DNA of 46,272 nucleotides from Clostridia bacterium (GTDB lineage Bacteria; Bacillota; Clostridia; Christensenellales; CAG-138), in contig JAFYHI010000066.1 of the NCBI GenBank assembly GCA_017539215.1, positions 1 to 46,272 on the forward strand, read 5' to 3'. Below are positions 42,777-46,272 of the stretch, piece by piece. Numbering within the stretch: the stretch's first letter is position 1; every line of letters begins with the position of its first letter. Under the pieces are notes generated by a model that was not told the origin of the DNA, made no database searches, and saw only the letters and a list, made by a program, of their open reading frames with translations. Position numbers and translations under genes: made by a program.

Positions 42777-43860
42777 TCAGTATCCCCCTTTCGGCGGCAA
42801 GCAGGGCAAGCCTTGCGTTCGCCTCGTTGAGTGTGCCGCGCGGCGCGCCCGCGTCTATCACGCTGCCGCAGGCAAGCATTACGCCCCGTGCTTCTGTAAA
42901 CAGCTCCTCCGTCACGGGCTCGAACGCGGGCGAGAGTATCAGCTTTGAAGCAAGACTTCCGGCAACGTATGCGTCCACGTCGTTTTCAAAAAGTATCCCC
43001 GCCGCAAACGGCACGCGCCCGCGCTGCAGCCTCCTGTAAACGGGTATGCCCGCTCCCGCCCCGCCTATCACGAAGACCTGCGGCTCTCCCACGGGCTTTT
43101 CAAGCTCAATGCTGCCGAGCGCCGCGTTGTAGCTGCCCTTTTCAAGACCGAAAAGCGCCTCTGCGGGGCATTCGCGCAGCACCTGCTCCGGCGGGCCGAA
43201 AGCGGCTGCCGTTTCGCCCTTTACGCAAAGCAGCAGATCCGAAGCCTTTGCCGCAAGGTCTATCTCGTGCAGGCTCATTATAACGGTCAGCCCCTCGTTT
43301 TCCGCAAGCTCCCGCAGCAGTGAAAGCAGCTCTGCCTTGTGCTTAACGTCAAGGTAGGCCGTCGGCTCGTCCAATACGAGCAGGTCGGGCTGCTGGGCAA
43401 GCGCACGCGCAAGTATCACGCGCTGCTTCTGCCCGTCCGACAGGGTCATATAGTCGCGCTGAGCAAGGTCCGCCGCGTTCACAAGCTCAAGCGAGCGCGC
43501 GACTATGCGCCTGTCCTCGGGCGTCATGCGCCCTACGGCGTTGGTGTAGGGGTAGCGCCCCAGCGAGACAATCTCCCGCGCGGTGGCAAGCTCCGGGCGG
43601 ATGCGGTCGGTAAGCACCACGGCCTGCCTGCGAGCAAGCTCCTTTGCGCTCATCGCGGCTATATCGCGCCCTTCAACGGCAACGACGCCGCGTATCGCCG
43701 CAAGCTGGCGGGCGATGGTTTTAAGTATGGTCGATTTGCCGGAGCCGTTTGGGCCTATGAGGGTGAGTATGCCTCCTCGCTCCAGCGCAAGGTCTATATC
43801 CCGTATCAGCGTTTTTCCGTTGTAGCCCACGGCAAGCCCGCTCGTTTCGAAAAAGCTCAC
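42769..43860 (-). CDS. btuD: Corrinoid/iron-chelate ABC ATPase with a C-terminal extra domain
   Basis: A 363-residue ATP-binding subunit of a FecCD/BtuCD-type importer. Residues 1-245 are the ATPase: Walker A LIGPNGSGKST, signature LSDGQKQRV, Walker B LLVLDEPTAYLD and switch VIMSLHEIDLA. Residues 255-363 form an extra domain, starting VGEPQVFVIGGAGAGIPVYR and containing ARGVMLACGSVIDAG, with a nucleotide-fold look that ordinary BtuD lacks. It starts at GTG 43860 one base after the permease gene. Cobalamin-riboswitch control and operon context favour a corrinoid, or cobalt-related, substrate. Confidence 0.88.
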   Translation of the reverse strand: MSFFETSGLAVGYNGKTLIRDIDLALERGGILTLIGPNGSGKSTILKTIARQLAAIRGVVAVEGRDIAAMSAKELARRQAVVLTDRIRPELATAREIVSLGRYPYTNAVGRMTPEDRRIVARSLELVNAADLAQRDYMTLSDGQKQRVILARALAQQPDLLVLDEPTAYLDVKHKAELLSLLRELAENEGLTVIMSLHEIDLAAKASDLLLCVKGETAAAFGPPEQVLRECPAEALFGLEKGSYNAALGSIELEKPVGEPQVFVIGGAGAGIPVYRRLQRGRVPFAAGILFENDVDAYVAGSLASKLILSPAFEPVTEELFTEARGVMLACGSVIDAGAPRGTLNEANARLALLAAERGILNE

Positions 43861-43861
43861 G

Positions 43862-44890
43862 TCAAGCCCCCCTTCTGCGGCGGTCTATCATCATCCAAAT
43901 GACCACCGGCGCGCCGAAAACGCTCGTCACCGTGCCTATATTAAGCTCGGTCGGGGCAAAGACGGTCCTTGCGATAAGGTCTGAAAACACGCAGAACACC
44001 GCCCCCGCAAGAAACGCCGCGGGTATGACGAGCGCGGGCCGCGAGCTTTTCAGAAGCCGCCTCGTGATATGCGGCACGGCAATGCCCACGAACGACACCG
44101 GCCCCGCAAGCGCCGTCACGCAGGCCGACAGCAGCGATGAAAGCAGTATCAGCGCCAGACGAAAAGGCTTTACCGCAACGCCCATGCTTTTGGCGTAGCC
44201 CTCGCCCAGCGCGTACGCGCCCATCGGCTTTGACAGCAGCCACGACAGCAGCACGGCGGGCAGGCAGACTGCCGCGGCGGTCACGACCTGATCCCAGCCC
44301 TTGCCCGAAAAGGTGCCCATGGACCAGTATTTGAGGTTTACGATATCCTGCTCCGAGGCGAATGCTATTGCGGCGTCCGTCACGGCGGAGCAGATATACC
44401 CCACCATTATGCCAACGACCAGGAGCAGCTCCATGTTTTGCACCTTCTGCGAAAACAGAAGCACCAGCGCGGTGATGAGCAGCGACCCCAAAAACGCGGC
44501 GGCGACGAGCGCGGCGGGGTCAAGCGCGACGACCCCCGAAAGGAATATCATGGTAAGCCCGACTATCATTTTGGCTCCGGAGGATATGCCCAAAACGAAC
44601 GGTCCCGCGATGGGATTGCGGAAAAAGCTTTGCAGCAGGAACCCCGATACCGCAAGCGCGCCGCCCAGTATCGCGGCCAAAAGCATTCGCGGCATGCGCA
44701 CGTTGAAAAGAATCATGCTTTGGGTGGAAGCGTCGGCGCCGTTTTTGATGAGGGCGGCTATTTCGGACAGCGACAGCCTGACCGTGCCGACGGCAAGGTT
44801 TATGACGAGCGCCGATAAAAGCGCCGCAAACAACAGCCCCGTGACCGCCCAAAACCGGCCTGAACCAAAACCCGAACCGCGCTTTTCCAA
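43862..44890 (-). CDS. btuC: FecCD/BtuC-family ABC permease
   Basis: A 342-residue membrane permease with about nine or ten helices. Family signatures are RMPRMLLAAILGGALAVSGF near residue 65, NPIAGPFVLGISSGA near 95, LKYWSMGTFSGKGWDQV near 190, and GPVSFVGIAVPHITRRLLKS near 270. A frame opens at 45004, but that would run through the leader terminator and riboswitch. TTG 44890, with GAGAGG six bases upstream and just after the terminator, is preferred. No substrate-binding lipoprotein of the BtuF type is seen nearby. Confidence 0.9.
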   Translation of the reverse strand: MEKRGSGFGSGRFWAVTGLLFAALLSALVINLAVGTVRLSLSEIAALIKNGADASTQSMILFNVRMPRMLLAAILGGALAVSGFLLQSFFRNPIAGPFVLGISSGAKMIVGLTMIFLSGVVALDPAALVAAAFLGSLLITALVLLFSQKVQNMELLLVVGIMVGYICSAVTDAAIAFASEQDIVNLKYWSMGTFSGKGWDQVVTAAAVCLPAVLLSWLLSKPMGAYALGEGYAKSMGVAVKPFRLALILLSSLLSACVTALAGPVSFVGIAVPHITRRLLKSSRPALVIPAAFLAGAVFCVFSDLIARTVFAPTELNIGTVTSVFGAPVVIWMMIDRRRRGA

Positions 44891-44904
44891 GCCCGACCTC
44901 TCAA

Positions 44905-44932
44905 TAAAAAAGATGCGGCAAAACGCCGCATC
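44905..44932 (-). terminator. Leader terminator of the cobalamin operon
   Basis: Reading leftward GATGCGGC-GTTTT-GCCGCATC is followed by TTTTTTATT, directly before the btuC ribosome site and after the riboswitch. It is the likely expression platform: B12 binding should promote termination. Confidence 0.85.
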
Positions 44933-44969
44933 CGAATTTATGCAACAAACACCCCGCGCCATCACCTTT

Positions 44970-45135
44970 TGCGGGATACGGGTCAAGCAGGTCTTCCGGC
45001 TCACGCATCATAAGGCAGGCACGGCCTTCTCGGTTGCCCAATGGCCCGCTTTCGCATGTGCTGCCCTCCGCGTTCACGGCGGCGGTTCCGCCCGGGAATC
45101 ACACCCGGTTGTCTATTATCCCGCAAAGGCCATGG
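44970..45135 (-). ncRNA. Cobalamin riboswitch 1 (biosynthesis operon)
   Basis: Reading leftward, the aptamer shows ACCGGGTGTGATTCCCGGGC, GAACCGCCGCCGTGAAC, a variable arm, GGGCAACCGAGAAGGC and the closing GAGCCGGAAGACCTGCTTGA. These are the conserved core and B12-box elements. The box variant CCGCCGT replaces the usual CCGCCACTGT. Promoter, aptamer, terminator and btuC follow in order. Confidence 0.93.
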
Positions 45136-45174
45136 GGCCAATGCGGGCACTTGACTCTTTTTTTGTACGCTTCT

Positions 45175-45203
45175 ATTCTATTCTTCGCTCCCCGCTTTGT
45201 CAA
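45175..45203 (-). promoter_or_regulatory. Promoter of the cobalamin biosynthesis operon
   Basis: On the minus strand TTGACA (45198-45203), 17 bp, then TAGAAT (45175-45180), about 40 bp before the aptamer. Confidence 0.8.
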
Positions 45204-45308
45204 TAGCGGCGGACGGTATAAGAAAGATCGGCGGATCTTTGAATTTGCTTCCGCCGTGAAAGCCGCGCTGGAATTCACTTCATTGAATAAATATATCGGC
45301 GGCGGGTC

Positions 45309-45337
45309 ATTGACAATTTGCGCTGCGCGGAGTATGC
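45309..45337 (+). promoter_or_regulatory. Promoter of cobalamin riboswitch 2
   Basis: TTGACA (45309-45314), 17 bp, then TATGCT (45332-45337), divergent from the biosynthesis-operon promoter about 100 bp away. Confidence 0.75.
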
Positions 45338-45384
45338 TGTTATCAAATCGAATATGCATTCGAGTGCGCATCGGGGCCTTTGGG

Positions 45385-45540
45385 CCTCTTTGCGAGAATA
45401 GGGAACCCGGTGTGAATCCGGGACGGTACCGCCACTGTATTTGCGGAGCGCGCGCATCTGATGAAAGTCGGCCATTGGGAAACCGAGAAGGCTTTGCGCG
45501 GGCGTTGAGGCATAAGTCAGGAGACCTGCTTGGGTGGATC
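45385..45540 (+). ncRNA. Cobalamin riboswitch 2 (chelatase gene)
   Basis: Classic blocks in order: AATAGGGAACCCGGTGTGAA, TCCGGGACGGTACCGCCACT with GTA, a variable arm, GGGAAACCGAGAAGG, and AAGTCAGGAGACCTGCTT. The match to the family consensus is closer than in riboswitch 1. A strong terminator at 45596 and the CbiK-like gene follow. Confidence 0.96.
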
Positions 45541-45595
45541 GGGTCGCTTCCCTGCGCCATACGGGGGCCGACTGTACGTTTAGCTGCGTAAAAAC

Positions 45596-45630
45596 GGCCG
45601 CAGCGGGTTTGTACCCGCTGCGGCTTTTAT
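45596..45630 (+). terminator. Leader terminator of the chelatase gene
   Basis: GCCGCAGCGGGT (45597-45608) and ACCCGCTGCGGC (45613-45624) form a perfect 12-bp stem followed by TTTTATT. It is the likely riboswitch expression platform. Confidence 0.9.
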
Positions 45631-45693
45631 TGTGCCCAAGCCGCGCTTTTGCACAGATCCGGGCTTGACCCGGTAATTATAAGGAGGAAAAAC

Positions 45694-46272
45694 ATGAAAA
45701 CCATCGTTAAGATCGTCTGCATGGCGCTTGCCGTGTGCATGATCGCGGGCCTTGCCGCCTGCACCCGTAATCCCGCAAAGCCCGAGGACAAGCCCGAGGA
45801 CAAGCCCGCCGACAACACCGGCAAGACGGATAAGGAGCTTGCAGACGAGGCCGCCGCGCTCATAGACGCCATCTACGTTCAGACCCGCACCGATGAGACC
45901 GACGCTCAGTGCGAGGCCGCCAAGGCCGCGTGGGACAAGCTCACCGACGCTCAGAAGGAGCTTGTCGCGGGCAAAGAGGCCGACCCCGATTACTTCGGCC
46001 GCGACACGGGCGACGCCTCCAAGGACGACCCCCGCAACGCCGACGGGATAGGCGAGAAGGAGCTGCTCGTAGTTTCCTTCGGCACCTCTTTCAACGACAG
46101 CCGCGCTGAGGATATAAAGGGCATTGAGGACGCGCTTGCCGCCGCCTTCCCCGATTGGAGCGTGCGCCGCGCCTTCACCGCGCAGATAATCATCAACCAT
46201 ATTCAGGCCCGCGACGGCGAGAAGATAGACAATGTTGAGCAGGCCCTTGAGCGCGCCGTATCAAACGGCGTC
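45694..46272 (+). CDS. cbiK: CbiK-like sirohydrochlorin cobaltochelatase, lipoprotein form, 3' end outside window
   Basis: The first 193 residues of a protein that runs past the window. Residues 1-23 are a lipoprotein signal (MKTIVKIVCMALAVCMIAGL, then AAC with Cys 23). A Lys/Pro/Asp-rich tether follows, then a helical module (residues about 45-100, ending AWDKLTDAQKELV) like those in Gram-positive surface proteins. From residue 123 the CbiK chelatase fold begins: ELLVVSFGTSFNDSRAEDI, AAFPDWSVRRAFTAQIIINH, VEQALERA. CbiK inserts cobalt into sirohydrochlorin. Export to the cell surface is unusual, though a periplasmic CbiK is known in Desulfovibrio. AAGGAGG lies six bases before ATG 45694. Control by a cobalamin riboswitch supports a cobalt/corrinoid role. 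Confidence 0.9.
   Translation, partial: MKTIVKIVCMALAVCMIAGLAACTRNPAKPEDKPEDKPADNTGKTDKELADEAAALIDAIYVQTRTDETDAQCEAAKAAWDKLTDAQKELVAGKEADPDYFGRDTGDASKDDPRNADGIGEKELLVVSFGTSFNDSRAEDIKGIEDALAAAFPDWSVRRAFTAQIIINHIQARDGEKIDNVEQALERAVSNGV

Noticed and set aside
44891-45004. Longer btuC start at 45004
   Set aside because: It would translate the B12 riboswitch end and the leader terminator; the ribosome site before TTG 44890 is better placed.

Overview
The window looks like chromosome of an anaerobic, endospore-forming, GC-rich Firmicute of the Clostridia. The pointers are a sporulation sigma-G gene with a forespore-type promoter, a BofA-family gene, strong AAGGAGG-type ribosome sites, four metabolite riboswitches, the anaerobic (early cobalt insertion) B12 route, and a two-hairpin repeat of a type I associate with gut Clostridia. 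No rRNA, tRNA, CRISPR, phage or insertion sequence was seen.

Layout. 1-3.1 kb: the end of a PASTA-domain protein, an AlkZ-related protein, a small DUF559 protein, a palindromic repeat cluster, and an AT-richer orphan gene. 3.1-6.9 kb: a heterodimeric ABC exporter with one degenerate ATPase site. 7-10.3 kb: a PHP-type phosphatase, a TIM-barrel sugar isomerase, an SGNH hydrolase and an XRE regulator. 10.3-11.3 kb: a riboflavin ECF transporter subunit under an FMN riboswitch. 11.3-16.9 kb: mgtE, secA and serS. 16.9-22.1 kb: an FAD enzyme, then (reading leftward) a THF riboswitch, a frameshifted folate-type ECF subunit, folC and two zinc-ribbon membrane paralogues. 22.1-27.7 kb: an operon for recycling the S-adenosylmethionine by-products SAH and MTA, with a lipoprotein and a BofA-family gene embedded. 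27.7-28.4 kb: remnants of a ZIP transporter and a methyltransferase with two possible operators. 28.4-30.8 kb: a second XRE regulator, a PAP2 protein, a GNAT enzyme and an acidic protein. 30.9-31.7 kb: sigG. 31.7-45.2 kb: a leftward twelve-gene cobalamin operon under a riboswitch. 45.3 kb to the end: a second cobalamin riboswitch driving a CbiK-like cobaltochelatase lipoprotein cut by the window edge.

How the genes work together. The cobalamin block covers most corrin-ring steps after cobalt insertion (CbiH, F, G, D, J, E, T, C), amidation (CbiA, CbiP) and aminopropanol attachment (CobD, CbiB), together with an ABC permease and ATPase. CbiL, the uroporphyrinogen methyltransferase, nucleotide-loop genes and a substrate-binding protein are not in the window. 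The SAM block encodes SAH hydrolase, an MTA/SAH deaminase, a purine nucleoside phosphorylase and MTR-1-P isomerase. Together these suggest a route MTA to methylthioinosine to hypoxanthine plus MTR-1-P to MTRu-1-P. Two genes (mgtE and the folate-type S component) look one base short in a homopolymer, so assembly quality should be checked before calling them broken.
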